From the NCBI GenBank assembly GCA_025529335.1, contig JAMYHX010000129.1:25589-89588 (forward strand): DNA of 64,000 nucleotides. The letters run 5' to 3'. Shown piece by piece: positions 11,786-24,249 of this stretch. The notes below the pieces were generated by a model. The model was not told the DNA's origin and searched no databases. It saw only the letters and a list, made by a program, of their open reading frames with translations. This DNA comes from Rhizopus sp. PT2906. Taxonomy: Eukaryota; Mucoromycota; Mucoromycetes; Mucorales; Rhizopodaceae. The stretch's first letter is position 1. Every line of letters starts with the position of its first letter. The translations under genes were made by a program, and so were the position numbers.

Positions 11786-12242
11786 CGCGTGCTTTCTCTA
11801 TTAAATAAGTGCCTTTCAGATCTCTTTTCCATGCCTTTTGTAAGAGATATTAGCGTACTATACTTGAGTTGTGTTATGTGGTCTTTAGTAATATTACTTG
11901 ATGTACGGTGCGTGCAATTTTAAATAAGAAGCTTTTTTATTTCATTGTTATTCTTCTATAGGAGAGGTATCTTTTCATCGATAACTTCTTGATCTCTTCT
12001 ACTGTTTCGATTCCATTTAATCCATTATGATATACTTATATATACTCCCAAGGTTTTTCTATAATACTTTCTTATTTTTTTTCTATCATTTGCGTATTAA
12101 AGCAGCTCAAACAATGCCATCAATTGCCTCCTCCTCGTCAAGCATCTTTTCAGATACTTGAATTATTTATGGCCTTATTGTATTCTGGGATACCATTAAA
12201 GCGGTATCTTTTAAGTATAATATCATTTCTTTTTATTTTATT
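11786..12242. other. intergenic region downstream of USP7
   Basis: AT-rich 3' flank between the Fanzor relic and the convergent USP7-like gene. No supported gene; the short open frame at 12124-12312 runs antisense into the last USP7 exon. Confidence 0.4.
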
Positions 12243-15200
12243 TTATCCCCTAATAAAAATGCCTTTATCAAAAACATGCGTAAATCGACTCTTTGAGGAT
12301 TTGTCAACATGATCCAGACCAAGTGCATCCTCTTCCTGAAGCCTGGCTTTACGAAGCTCAAAGTCATTTGCATCAATTGGTTCCACTTGTGGTTCTGGTG
12401 AGTAAATATTTCTAATAACGGTGAATTTAACCTTTTTCCAATCCATGTCGCCCAATCCCGTTCGTTTCTGTAATCGTTTCTTTGTCTCTTCAAATGTTTC
12501 TCCCTACATTATTTTATCTTTAGTTGACTATACATATTATAATTAATTTGGAATTTTTACCTTGATGGCTACAAATCTAAAGGGAGCACTATGAAGTTCT
12601 GTAGGCTTATTATGATAATGAACTACTTGTACAAGACGATCTGTATCTAAATTCATTTCCAGTTCATCTTTTGGAATCGGCTATACCAGTAAAATATTAA
12701 TTAAACAAAGAAGAAAAAGAAACAAAAACTTACTTCAGCATAGACAATGGCATTCTTCTCGGTTGCTACGTTATCTACAGGTTGTTCAAGCGAAAACTCC
12801 TTTGTGAGCTTGCTATCAACTGCTTCATACAAGCGAATTTTTGCAGGGTCCTTGACTTCCATTTTACTTTTGGCAATCACTTGATCCAACAACTGTCGCA
12901 CGGTGCCTGCTCTCGATACAAGAGCTGTCACTTTTGTTTCCTTTCTTAACGTGGGCCCAAGCACACTGACCTCGATGGACCGTTTGGACTCAAGATCAGC
13001 CAAATCGACCTCCAATGTCTCATAGAATAGAATAGGTGTATTCATCTTTTCAAAACTGACAAACTGTTGATAATCAGCAGGTTTAGGCAAATTAGGCATC
13101 ATTTCTTCTAGTTTTGCTGTGGGCTTGTATGCAATGACCTCACGAGGCTGATGTGTAATTGGATGAGAGGACGTAAACCTGATTCGATTTGGGTTAGCTC
13201 CTATCTCCTTGGCAAGTTCCTGAGCAACAGCAGTATAACTGGAGTGCCTGTTCAAGATAAGCTTTGCTTCTTGTTTATGTTGAGTTGAAGGTAGAGGCTT
13301 AAATAGTACAAATGATCTGTTGTATAATGATGCATAATAGTCGGGCGCTGTTGTAATATGTCCCTTCTTTGACAAGTCGTCCATCCTATAAAAGTGTGTC
13401 AGTCATGCTGCAGTATGCAAGATATATATACTTACTCTCTTTGGGATAGTGAACTTTGGAAGCAGATGATATCACCATGTTGAATATCAATCTTGCGGAA
13501 TGTCTGATCTGTCTTGATTGGTTCAATGGACAAAGGTTTAACCTCTTCATACAGTTGGATTGACGTGCTCTTCTTTAAGCCGGCTCGTTCATTCAAGTTT
13601 GATAATATACTAGCAATCTTGTCATTGAGAGAAACAAACATATGACCAAGTCCTCTATGATTTCACACAAGTATGAGTATGGCTGCTTTTCTCTCTTTCT
13701 TTCTTTTTTACCTTAATTTTTGTTCTTTTACATCGAAATACTTGACAAACAAAAGCACTTGATCGTTTCGAAGCGAAGGTAATGGTTTATCTTTTTCGGA
13801 CTTTTCTAAATAGAGCTTAGTCAATCCGTTGTTAAAGGCACTACCACAAGTCAACTCTCTCAGTTTTTCAAGTGCTACATTTACATACATTAGTTCAACA
13901 GAAATCTATCTTGTGGGATGTTCTTACGTAATTTATCCTCAGCACTGGTCAAACATTGAGTAACTCGGTTGGTCTTGTTCTGACGAGTCTGGATGTACCA
14001 CAACCTTAATTGACTTGCTTCCAACTTGTAATGGTCCATCAACTGCTTCTTAAACTCGCTCACTTTTTCTATTTTTGGTGCCTTGAACACTTCTGCATGA
14101 GGTGATACTTCTAAATAACGATCATCGAATACAGCCAAATTGAATCCTTGGTAGTCTTTAAGTGAATCATCCGTGATAACCTTTGAAGAGAAGATGTTAT
14201 ATTGCATGCCATTTTTTTAACTGATTTACTTACAGCTACTTTGACATTATGTTGCATATCTTGTCTTTCTTTTTTACGCTTTTCAATCATGGCTTTTTCG
14301 TCATCCAATCTACGCTCTACACATTGAGTTTAGTTTGCTTCTCTCGTTTTTAAGAAAAGGGAATTCTTTACTTAGATGAACAGGTATATCTGATTCAAGG
14401 ACTGGGTCCAAGATATCATCCAGTTTACTCTTTCTGATATAAACAAGCATGTATGCATTTGTAAACTTCTTCATCATACGTGCACTATTGATTCTTGAAT
14501 TGAATGTAGGCGATAACAAATCCTTACTGTCACGAAGTGGCTCATCACCATAATTTTCCTCAAATACTTCCTTCTTGGACGCAGGTGTCACCCGGTCATC
14601 ATCAAATCGGAACCACTTGTCGTCTTTACCAGGTCGAATCAAAGCAAAATAATGACCCCCAGACACGTCGCCGCTGTGAACAAGTACACCATGAAGTTGA
14701 TAATCATAGGGTCCATCCTTGTCACTGTTGGAACAATACTTGTCCAAATTGATTTCTGGAGGGAATTCATGACGATCGTTGATCTATTCGTGGATATGAG
14801 ACAGAAAGAAAACATTGGGCTATTGTTTTTGTTTACCTTAACCATAGTATCACGCATAAAGTCATACTCGAATCGTTTCAATTGTAAGTGTAAAACAGGA
14901 GGAAAATCTTCAAAGATGACGCCTTTTTTTGCATCCTGTAGACCGTGTTCTTCAGCCATATACTTGTTATCACCTTCCAAAATTTCCTCTGCGACATAGT
15001 CATCAAAGGAATCTTGCAAGTCCTTACAGCCCTTTACGTTGAGTTGAATGTCATAATAATCCTCTACGCGTGAAGATTCAAAGTCGACATTGATGCATTT
15101 GATGTAACTCTTTGTCTTTCCCTGGAATAGTTTTGAAATGGCACCATCCGCTGGTGTTCCTTTCATCTTTTCCTCCAAGTTGTCCTGAAGCACACGATTG

Positions 15201-16241
15201 AATTCCTGGACGTCGTGCTGCATAAAGGCATCGAGCGTGTCCCAGCCAAAGGATTTGGTCAGTTCGGTCGTACCCACAGGTGCAGAAGAGTACTGGAGGT
15301 TGTAAAAGCATCTTTGTAAAGCCAAGGCAACACTTTTTGTAGGCTCGTCATTATCAGTTGGAATATCGTATACTGCCTTTCTGAATTTGTTGGTACAATA
15401 GAGAGACTGTAGTAGCGAGTTCATGTAGCATGTTGCTCCTTGATTTTTAATACCAACAAAGCCTGTTTCCTTTCTAGAGTCATAATTCACAAAGTTATGC
15501 CAAAGAACGCCTGTTTCATCCTTTACGATACGAATAAACACAGACAAGACGATCTCATTGTCTACAAGAAAGGGACCTGCTTTGCTTGTCATTTTGTCTA
15601 AATCTTCAATTTCATAAAAGCGTGTGAAGCCCCAGTCGATTTCATCCGCTGAAAATCTGTGATTAGCATCTACATAAAACTGTTAATTCTTTATATTGAC
15701 TTTGTCTAAAATAAATTCTTCATTACGGCTGCTATAATAGAGTGTCGGGTCTGTGGGGTTAGACACAGCGAGTGCAAACTGCGCACAGACATGCCATCCT
15801 TCGGGTAAAGTGCCGTCTTTTGGATCAGCCACTTCCAAGTAAAATGAAAACGATTTTTTCTGGTTGTTGCCTCTTGGAAATAATAATATGCGCCTAAAAG
15901 AGATGTCAATATCAAAATATATGCTTGACCCTCATTTTTTTATATATATACCATGGAAAGCCTTTTACATGAAAGATAGGACCGTGACATTTGTCTTCTA
16001 ATCCTTTCCAATCCTTAATATTCCAGTGAAATACACCTGTTTCCTCTGTTTCTAGGTCATTATTTTTGGGTAATAGAGTCTTGAGCATAGTCTCTTCTAG
16101 ATAGCATAAATACAAGTGTTATTTAAAAAAAGAGAAATACTTTGTCTGTTTACCATCAAGCACACTTGGCTTTTTCTCAGCCGTGAGTTTATTCTCTTTA
16201 GTGCTTATTACAATTTTATCATTAGAAGCATTGACAACCAT
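12243..16241 (-). CDS. ubiquitin carboxyl-terminal hydrolase, USP7/Ubp15 type
   Basis: Deubiquitinase that removes ubiquitin from protein substrates. Twelve exons give 1131 aa, close to human USP7 (1102): 16154-16241, 15952-16096, 15727-15893, 14837-15669, 14372-14783, 14234-14316, 13928-14180, 13712-13874, 13436-13654, 12734-13385, 12561-12680, 12243-12503. The order is the family's: MATH domain (about residues 40-160, GVFHWNIKDW to DWGFTRFYEIEDL), catalytic USP domain, then five ubiquitin-like modules. Cys box KNQGATCYMNSLLQ has Cys near 214; the His box SGGHYFALIR has His near 455; WFRFDDDRV has the Asp near 472. The C-terminal end ALGLDHVDKS...FIRG resembles the activating tail of USP7. 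All catalytic residues are intact. Fungal names are UBP15 (budding yeast) and ubp21/ubp22 (fission yeast). The start ATG at 16241 opens a short leader exon; an extra 5' UTR intron is possible. Confidence 0.93.
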
Positions 16242-17059
16242 GGCGTAACCTTAAGGGAGAAAAAAAAGGTGTTATGGAAAAGTAATACAAAAAAAAAAGA
16301 GGTGATCCATACTGAGTACAGAAATCTTTGGAGCCTTTTTAGGAATTTGTGAGACTACTTTGACTATTCCTTGAACACTAGAAGAGAGTTATATAAGGGC
16401 TTCATTTTGTATTTATAGAGACGAGAAAAGGAATGGAGTCAGCTTTTGATGATGATAACATTGCTTTACTTTTCTCTCTTTTTCTTTCACCTCCTTTTCT
16501 CAATCAATCACACATAAAGACGATTGATCAATGATTGTATGTGTATATATAATCAACTCTTTCTTTAAATGTGACATCGTAATATGGAAAACTCAAATGC
16601 TTTTTATCTTTAGGAAAAAGAAAAGTCTTTTGTTATTTTCAACAAGAAGAAACCGTGATTGTATATGAGTCTACCAACTCGTCTATTTCGTTTTCTCTAA
16701 AGATAGGTGGTCTTCAGCTAATTGCGCCAGCTTTCCATGTTTGTAGGTACTTGAGGTTGATACGCACACCATAAGCTCTGTATAATCACCAAGTTTAAAG
16801 TGTCAGTGACAGCTTTGGTTTACTATCTAATAAAGCTTTATTCATGAAAACGACGAATGAAATATGAAGATGTATATTTATATTTAGATTATTTGTTGTT
16901 TGCATAGCAATAATACAAGATAGAATAACTTCTTCACGTAACTTGTGGTCATTACCGACATTTTTTCTCTATTTCTACTTCAGTAGCTCTATAGTGCTCT
17001 GTATGATACTCTTGTTATCTCTGCACACAGATCCCACAGAAATATCCATCAAGACGAGT
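16242..17059. other. intergenic region upstream of USP7
   Basis: Promoter side of the USP7-like gene, with several poly-A and pyrimidine-rich runs (16261-16300, 16470-16500). No coding frame of substance was seen. Confidence 0.4.
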
Positions 17060-17360
17060 TCACCTTGCATCCTGTAAGTATAAAATGGTTATTTGCTTAT
17101 AAATCGCTTTTATAAAATAGAACATTACCATGTTATCGTCTTTTTCAGGATGCCCATGCACAAGATGGCGAAGCATATCTTTTAGGGAGCTTTGGTAACA
17201 ATGTTGAGTCATACCCATGTACTTGATTTCTGTATGTATTGCTACCTCTTTATCCATTTCAGCACATCCAATTTCATATTCGCTGAATTGGTAAATAACC
17301 AAGCCTCTGCCCTATTATGCTGTTGGATTTTCTGTCAACAACTGCGAATCTACAGCGGAT

Positions 17361-17404
<44 letters not shown>

Positions 17405-17480
17405 CTAACCACTTACATCGAATACGTTCTTTTGCCAATTTTGCAGTGATTCATATACAACAAAGAGTGTCAGCTTCAGA
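17060..17480 (-). pseudogene. unidentified coding relic interrupted by a poly-A tract
   Basis: The minus strand from about 17310 to 17100 reads IYQFSEYEIGCAEMDKEV and continues to LRHLVHGHPEKDDN, followed by a GT...CAG intron-like segment. The next coding-like run, MQGELVLMDISVGSVC, is out of phase with that splice. Upstream, two in-frame stops (near 17305-17312) and a 43-nt A tract separate it from TLFVVYESLQNWQKN, which ends at a GTAAGT donor. I do not recognise the protein. It looks like a decayed gene fragment or degenerate element gene. Confidence 0.3.
17362..17404. repeat. 43-nt poly-T tract (poly-A on the minus strand)
   Basis: The longest homopolymer in the window, inside the minus-strand relic and apparently within a former intron. 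It could be a retroposition tail or slippage. Its exact length may be unreliable in the assembly. Confidence 0.8.
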
Positions 17481-17778
17481 ATAGTCTTTAATGCTATTCA
17501 GGGAAAAACTTGAAAGCTGCAAATAAGTCGGTGGCTAGCAAAGTATATTCTTCAGTAAGAAGAGCTAAATACTATTAAAGTAGAATTTATGAGAGTTTTA
17601 TAGGAAAAGAATACATGACTGCTATTTAAGCATAATGTTGTCAATGTATTTCCTTGGACCTTTAATTATGCATAACCAGAAATCGAAAATGTAGAGAAAA
17701 AGCTTGAAAGGTTAATGTAGAAACGTTCTAAAATATGCATAAATAGTAATATATAGTTGGTATTTTTTGATTTTATTC

Positions 17779-18927
17779 TTATTTATCATCCAATTCGACG
17801 TCCAAACAGATGTTATCAATCAGCCTAGTCTTTCCTACAAATACAGCCATGCTAATCACACATCCATCCTGACGATTGATTTCCCCTGAGACCTCTGACA
17901 AGTCCTTGGCAGAGTTGATTGACACATAGTCCAGCTTCATGTCCCAATCGTGACCTTCACGCTTGACCTGATCGGAAGCGTCTTGGATGATTTGAATGCC
18001 TTGTTGAAGGATTGTGGGAGCATCGAGAACACCAGATTGGTACATAGACTCCATATGCTTTAATGATTTGTATAGCGTCAAAGCGTACTCTTTCTGTTTA
18101 GGTGTCAAGTACGCGTTTCTAGATGAAAGGGCAAGTCCACCCTCATCACGCACGGTTGGACAGATGTGCATTTTCGTTGGGAAGTGAAGATCTCTGATCA
18201 TGTTACGAATCACAAAGCATTGTTGAACTATTCATGAAATCGGTGAGGAGTACGAATCATCACATAACAGTACTTTACTATCTTTTTGTCCAAAGAACAC
18301 ATGATCGGGTTGAACCTAAGGAATATGAGTAAATGAGAGAGATATAAATCAGTTATTTAACTTACAATGTTTAAAAACTTGGATACAACAGTTGCCACAC
18401 CTCTAAAGAAATGAGGACGCGTGACGCCTTCGAGCTGTTTGGAAAGTCCCAAGACTTCGACAAAGGTACCCTTTTGCTTTGTAACATCTAACTCAATACC
18501 TGTAGGATACATCTCGTCTACCTGAGGCACCAGAACAGCTGAAGCCATGCCTTCACCAAGACCAGCAAGTTTATCCAAATCGCTCTGTAACGTGCGTGGG
18601 TAAGTTGCCAAGTCTTCAGTAGGTGCAAACTGGGCAGGGTTGACAAAGATAGTCAAGGCTACATGATCACAGTGTCGCTTGGCGTCTGTGACAAGCGCAA
18701 GGTGACCCTGGTGAAGAGCCCCCATCGTAGGCACATAGCCTAATGTTTTCTCCTCTAATAAAAGTGAGCGTCGCCATTGTCTAAAGTCGGCAATTTTATT
18801 AAAGACTCGAATTCCAGAAGGCACTCTAACTAGATAAAAAAGGAATTATTTGTACGTGTTGTGTGTGCATATGCAGTGAATATGATGTGCGTTGATCAAT
18901 ATACAAAAGTTCCTTACTGGCATTCAT
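17779..18927 (-). CDS. PAN6: pantothenate synthetase
   Basis: Joins pantoate and beta-alanine using ATP to make pantothenate (vitamin B5), the precursor of coenzyme A. Four exons, 18918-18927, 18366-18829, 18279-18315 and 17779-18227, give 319 aa. Recognised motifs are VPTMGALHQGH (nucleotide-binding HxGH), TIFVNPAQF, HVFFGQKD (split by introns before and after), and GLALSSRNAYL. The catalytic core is complete and the length is near the family norm. The first exon is only 10 nt (ATG AAT GCC A); it is chosen because the large exon has no ATG before the conserved core and a good 88-nt intron joins the two. The gene starts 146 bp from the divergent TMEM70-like gene, suggesting a shared promoter. 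Confidence 0.92.
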
Positions 18928-19073
18928 TATGCTGTTCTTGGTTATTCCTGTTTTTTAAAAAGGGAAGGGGCGACCTTATCCCCTTTGGGTAAGACGTGAC
19001 GGTGAAAATGTGAGCTGCAAAACTCACTTTCCAGGCACCCAATTTCTTGACAGTTTATCCCTCTATTTTTGAC
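18928..19073. promoter_or_regulatory. shared divergent promoter region
   Basis: Only 146 bp separate the start codons of pantothenate synthetase (minus) and the TMEM70-like gene (plus). A run with AAAAAGGGAAGGGG lies near 18957. Bidirectional use is inferred from spacing. Confidence 0.4.
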
Positions 19074-19727
19074 ATGCTGAGAACTGGAATTGGCCGATCA
19101 GCAAGAGGATTCAATACTTTTGCTCTTCAAAAGAGATACACATCTAGTCAACAAGGCCCAGTAACGATCTATACTGGGCCCATGGCTAATGTTGCCAAAA
19201 AGTTAAAATTGTTCTCTATTACATCCCTTGGTCTTGGTGTTGGTATATCTCCTTTTGTATTTGTTATTGATGTCCCCGTTCCATTTGTTGCCAAGGCTGC
19301 ACTTGTGGGCGCAGGTAAAAAAAAAGGAAAAAGAATTGATAAAAAAGGTACTGACATTTTTTTTCTTAAAGCTGTTGCTACTAGCGCTGCTTCTACAGGA
19401 CTTATTCAATGGGTCATGTCACCCTATGTAACAAAGATCACTGTGCCCAAACAGCCTGAAGAAGGACAAGTACCCAAAGAATTGACCATTCATACTCTTT
19501 CCTTTACTGCTAGAGATCATACAACGACCGTTCCTGTAGATACTATTGCTCCTGCCAGTCGCATCTTTACAACTTGGATGATCACAGACCCTAGTCAGGC
19601 TGTTGGACGTATTGGAGAAAAGACAGCAAAGCCAAAATCACTTTTATATATCCATCCAGAATTATGCCAAGAAGAAGGCGTCATGAAAGATATTATTGAA
19701 AAGACAGGAATTGGTCAAGGCTTTTGA
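19074..19727 (+). CDS. TMEM70/TMEM186-like mitochondrial membrane protein
   Basis: Probable mitochondrial inner-membrane protein. Exons 19074-19314 and 19372-19727 give 198 aa. Residues 1-25 (MLRTGIGRSARGF...) are Arg-rich and lack acidic residues, as in a mitochondrial presequence. The next part, VTIYTGPMANVAKKLKL, followed by two hydrophobic segments (ITSLGLGVGISPFVFVID and AAVATSAASTGLIQWV), matches the layout of the TMEM70 family, whose animal members assist assembly of respiratory complexes. The 57-nt intron is a multiple of three and contains no stop, so the unspliced reading frame stays open and would insert 19 mostly Lys-rich residues between the membrane segments. I favour splicing because the join gives a clean GAAVATSAA helix. 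The specific complex served is unknown. Confidence 0.72.
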   Translation: MLRTGIGRSARGFNTFALQKRYTSSQQGPVTIYTGPMANVAKKLKLFSITSLGLGVGISPFVFVIDVPVPFVAKAALVGAGKKKGKRIDKKGTDIFFLKAVATSAASTGLIQWVMSPYVTKITVPKQPEEGQVPKELTIHTLSFTARDHTTTVPVDTIAPASRIFTTWMITDPSQAVGRIGEKTAKPKSLLYIHPELCQEEGVMKDIIEKTGIGQGF

Positions 19728-19773
19728 TGGCATACAACGAATGCAATGTAAATAATAAAACAGTATTATTTTA

Positions 19774-22464
19774 TTAGTTTAACCAAGGATGATCCAATAC
19801 TGCTTGAATGTCAATGCGTTTTTCTACATCCCTTTCGAGCATTTTACAAATAAGATCCACTGAACCTATATAACAGAGAGAGAAAGATGTGTCAAAGAAT
19901 GAATCAAGACATATACTTTTGTATACCTTTGGATAACACAAATGGAATTCTTAACTCTTGACTCATGATTTCATCAATATCATAGAATGGATTCTCACGA
20001 TAGATTAAGGTGAACAACAGAATACCCAAAGCCCAGACGTCCTGTGGCTTACCGGAATAAGTCTGGCCTCGAAGGATCTCTGGAGCAGCATAATCCAAAG
20101 TTCCCACAAATGTTTCGTACTTTCTACCTTGCTTTACATAGGCAGCGCTTCCAAAATCCACGATTTGTACATTCAAATCTTTATCCACAACTACATTTTC
20201 ATCCTTAATGTCACGGTGAACGATGCGATGATCATGAAGGTGTTTTACACCCAAGGCTATTTGCTTGAATATTTTACGTATGTTGTCTTCATTAATTTGC
20301 TCGTTATATTCTATATAATCAAAGAGATCCATAGTTTCACGGAATTCCATGACAATGTAATAATAATCATCATCTTCGAAGTAATCGACTGAAGGGTTGT
20401 TAGCAACCGCACAAGGTGAATACTTGAATCACTTACGCATATCACTGATGTTTTTATGGGGTATCTTTCTTAATGTATGCAAAATGTGTATCTCAACGGG
20501 TATTGTACCGAGCATCTGATCACTTGTCCAACAATCAACGAGGATCCGTGATTTGATGACATATTTGATAACGACTCGTTTCTATAGAAACAGAATTAGC
20601 ATTCCAGAATAAAACACAACAAAAAAGGGCTTGCCTTTTCAGGATCATCCTTTTTCACGGCTACTTTCACTAAGCCATATGCACCCTGGCCTAACTCGTC
20701 AATGACAATATAATCATCGATACATGTTGCATTCGGTTGTTGAGCAGAGTAGAGTATGGCGTTTTCTGGGATTTCCTTTTTCTTTGACCGCACCATCGGA
20801 GGTGGTTGTCTTTCATCGACAGGAGGAGGTAAAGAGATCAAGTGTTGGTGACCGTATCTCTTGAATGTAAGTTCACGATCAAATGAAATCCAAAGAGCAC
20901 ATTCTTCCTTTTCTTCGACCAGTTTCAATTGAAGCTGAACCTCGAGAGGTGTGCCATCACGATGGATACCGATAAGCAGGGGTAAAGGTTGATTGTTTGG
21001 GGTATGAGTCAACATGCGTAATCGACTATCAGGACCATTGTAATGATCAACAAGTTTTCTACATATTGTGTTGTTGATAATGAGACCATGCTGAAGTAGG
21101 TCATCTCGGTTAAGGTTTTTGAACAAGGTCGGAAATTGGGGTAGCAAATCAGAAATATTCTTTTTTAAAAGCTCATCCTGTGTATAACCAAAGAGACATC
21201 TAGCAAAGACCTGGTTGCATCCCTCGATTGTACCATCAAAGCGAATGGTCATGAGACCAGCAATGAGAGGCATAGAGGTAATATGTATAGTAGTATGATC
21301 TAATAGACGAACAATAATGGGAAAATGAGCCCCTTTCTTAGTTTCACTGCCAAAGAATCGAGACTGAATCGTGCTTTTCCAGTCGGATGGAGTCAATGAA
21401 GGGATTAGCTTGGATAATGGCTCATTCAAGATCTCATCTGTATCATAACCATAAAGATCTTTTAACCCATTCTTGTCCAAAATATGATGCATGTTACCCT
21501 TGAAGAGTCTTGATTACAAAAAGACAAAGTCTTGTCTAGAGGTAACTTACCTCGTCATTGACTCGAATGGTCAGAGTACTTTCATAGACTTCTTCAAATA
21601 TCCAGATGAAAACAGATTGGTCCAATTCATTCTTTTTTTCCTTTAACCATAAAGAAGCAGATGACTTGGTTCCGTCCAGTTTAATGATGGGAATCTAGTA
21701 AAAAGAGTTAATATGGAATACACAATCATTGTGACCTTACAATTTCTCCGCAGACGATCACTGTGCCTTCATCTGCATGAATACTGCTACCATGAAGTGC
21801 CTCTTTTCTCCGTTTCACAATAATTGACTTTAACCGGTTTTGGTAAGAAGGATCAATTAGGTTCTCGATGACTTGTTTTCCGATAAGCTGTTCTTGTTGA
21901 TCGTGATCGTGACTGACAAGAACATCCTTTGCTATACTATTGGTGACAATTATGCGAAAATCATCATATGTTGTTAATATAGCCTGATTTTGTTGCTGTC
22001 TCGTTCTGTTGTGTAAATGTGGGACGTAAATTTGTTCATCCTCTGTTTCCTCTTCTTCTTGAAAGCTATAAAATGAAGAGCAAGAAGAAGAAGCGGAAGA
22101 GGAGTAGACAGATGGTAATGTCCTGCTCCTTGGCTTTATACCAGAATGGTTTGGTGCATCCGCTGTTTTTGTTTTCAAGTGAGTTCTTAAAATAGTACAA
22201 GTTTCATATAGTTTTCTTGAAAGCGGTATGTTTGTTGAAAATTGAAAACTGTGTAATGATTCTCGAGAAAATTTAATCATTTCATTTTCTTGGTTATCTT
22301 TTTCTTGTTCATCGTCTGTCTTTTCCTGTCTTAACCGAATTAGTCCCTCCGCCAAAGCTTCTTCTTGTCTATGGGATGTGGGTATATATATATATATATA
22401 TAAATATTTATATTGATGAAGTGACTTACAATGGATTTTCTTGAATAATAGCTGTATGAGTCAT
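19774..22464 (-). CDS. PAS domain serine/threonine kinase (PAS kinase)
   Basis: Nutrient-sensing kinase, homologue of yeast Psk1/Psk2 and animal PASK. Seven exons, 22430-22464, 21741-22368, 21551-21694, 20635-21498, 20437-20581, 19927-20388 and 19774-19865, give 789 aa. PAS-like regions lie at about residues 140-350 (including DDFRIIVTNSIAKDVL and DLYGYDTDEIL) and 360-430. The kinase domain occupies about 525-789: glycine loop LGQGAYGLVKVAV, VVIKYV lysine, HRDIKDENV catalytic loop, VDFGSAA, YAAPEIL and DVWALGI. DCWTSDQMLGTIPVEIHIL is the PASK-specific stretch after the lysine. The intron at 20582-20634 has a GC donor (AAG|GCAAGC). A short 35-nt first exon supplies the ATG. The stop lies 46 bp from that of the convergent TMEM70-like gene, so the 3' UTRs must overlap. 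Confidence 0.92.
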
Positions 22465-24249
22465 GCGCCCACGTAGGTAAATAAGTAAATAAAAATAGAG
22501 AAAAGAAAAGAGAAGAGAAGAGAGAAAGAGAGACAGAGGGGCTAGACAGTGACTTGAAATAGGGTTGAGGACTTTCTAAAAAGTGCCTTGAGACAAATTA
22601 GGAAATCGTTTTGGGACCTTTTAGGAATTTTTACGAGACGATTATTTATATAGGCCAGACTTTTTGAAATTACCAAGGGACGCGATAGGCATTGCTAGCA
22701 GTCTTTAATTACAAACGCTTTATAATGATAATAGTAATACCGGTAAGGGTATTATTACATAAATTAAGCTAAATAATGTAGTCATCCTCTTGTAAGAAGT
22801 ACTATACAAAAATATACTTGCAACAGACAGTAAATGCTATCACTTGTTATCGTAATCAACGTGTTTCTCTAATAAATAACAAGGAAGTGAGCGTGCCTAA
22901 TGTATTTTTGCTGTATATTGCAGTTCCTTCAGTCTATTTAGTAGACCATGTTTATGCAAATTTTGATTAATAAAAAGCGAGTGCGCTAGTATTGTTCATT
23001 TCTTAAAAGAGTAAGATATCAAACATAGTAGCTTATTGAATTCAAAAATAAGAAGCATTACATCATACACTATATTTGCTTGAATCAATGATAAACTTGC
23101 CTTACATTAGCGTAATTATGAAATAGAGGCGTTTTAATGCACATTCCTATTTTTTACCTTGCACCTTCCAAGTTTAGCATACTGGTCGCATCAATAAGTG
23201 GTTGCTGTCTTCAAATATGTTACATTTGAACAAGTTCGATAGTCTAATGGTTCTTATGGTTGATCCAACTTGTACTAGTGTTGGCAGCCGCTTGCTGCTA
23301 AATTTTGAAAATTTCCTTGTTTTCAATTTCAAGGCTGTCACTCTTTTGATGCAATCGGTCTCTTCTCGGTGAAAGAGTTGGCCAAGTTCTTAATATTGAG
23401 CAATACACTGTAATCGCAATCTAACAAGCAGACATGTTGTCTGGCGTTCAATAAGGGTCTTGATTGCAGATACACATGCTGTCATATATTAATATAGCTG
23501 TAAGTTGGCGTTTTTGTATATAGACTGTATTATAAAACTTTATGAAATACGGCACTACTTCTCGGAAGAGATGTGAATGATGAGTTTTGATAAGGAGGTC
23601 CTTTCGATGTGATATATAGTATTGGATTCTTTTGAAAGAAGGCTGTTGCTTTTATTTTGGGTTATTAAGTTTATGAAAATAGATGTTACACTTGATCTTT
23701 GATCTTGGTGAAGCACAACAGATAGACTATGACCTAATTTTGCACTCTAGAATATTCAATCTTGGTATCTTATCAAGTAACCAAGGCGAATGCTACAGCC
23801 ACTACCTCGGGAGAGCTATTCTTAGTCATGGCATGACATGACGCAACTTGGGATACTACCCAAGATCCTGGTCATTGTTATTCGAACTGCTCTACTTGCG
23901 CTAGTGTCCGAAAAACTGGTACACCCAGTGTACCTAGTGCAAATAGCACAAATCCAAAATTGGTCCAAGTGAGACTAAATACTTTGTGGCTCCGAAGAAT
24001 TTAGACAACATGCTTTTAATATCGCATAAACTTAAATGACATATACAAGACGTTTACTAATTGGTCAAGACAAGTTTATATTAGTCAGTATTTTTGTTGC
24101 ATTTAAAATAAAATCGTCTTCTGGAAGTCTTAATCTTATTTCAAATCGCCGTATTCACGCATTCAAATAAATGCTATTTTTCATTAATATTGACAACAAA
24201 TTCAAGTAGATTATACAAGTTTTATGTAAACATAAAAGTTGAACAAGAT
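22465..24249. other. long gene-poor stretch
   Basis: About 1.8 kb without a supported gene. The left end is the PAS kinase promoter, with AG-rich microsatellite-like sequence at 22495-22530. Near 23780-23960 the plus strand shows a short cysteine-containing reading (HCYSNCSTCASV) with a stop just before it, reminiscent of a secreted protein fragment but too short to call. The rest is AT-rich without pattern. Confidence 0.4.

Noticed and set aside
19047..19727. TMEM70-like gene as a single unspliced 226-aa frame
   Set aside because: The first codons lack an ATG until 19074, and the internal Lys-rich stretch has perfect intron borders; splicing gives the better protein.
23780..23990. Cysteine-containing plus-strand reading (HCYSNCSTCASV)
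   Set aside because: Short, preceded by a stop, without start, signal peptide or splice partners.
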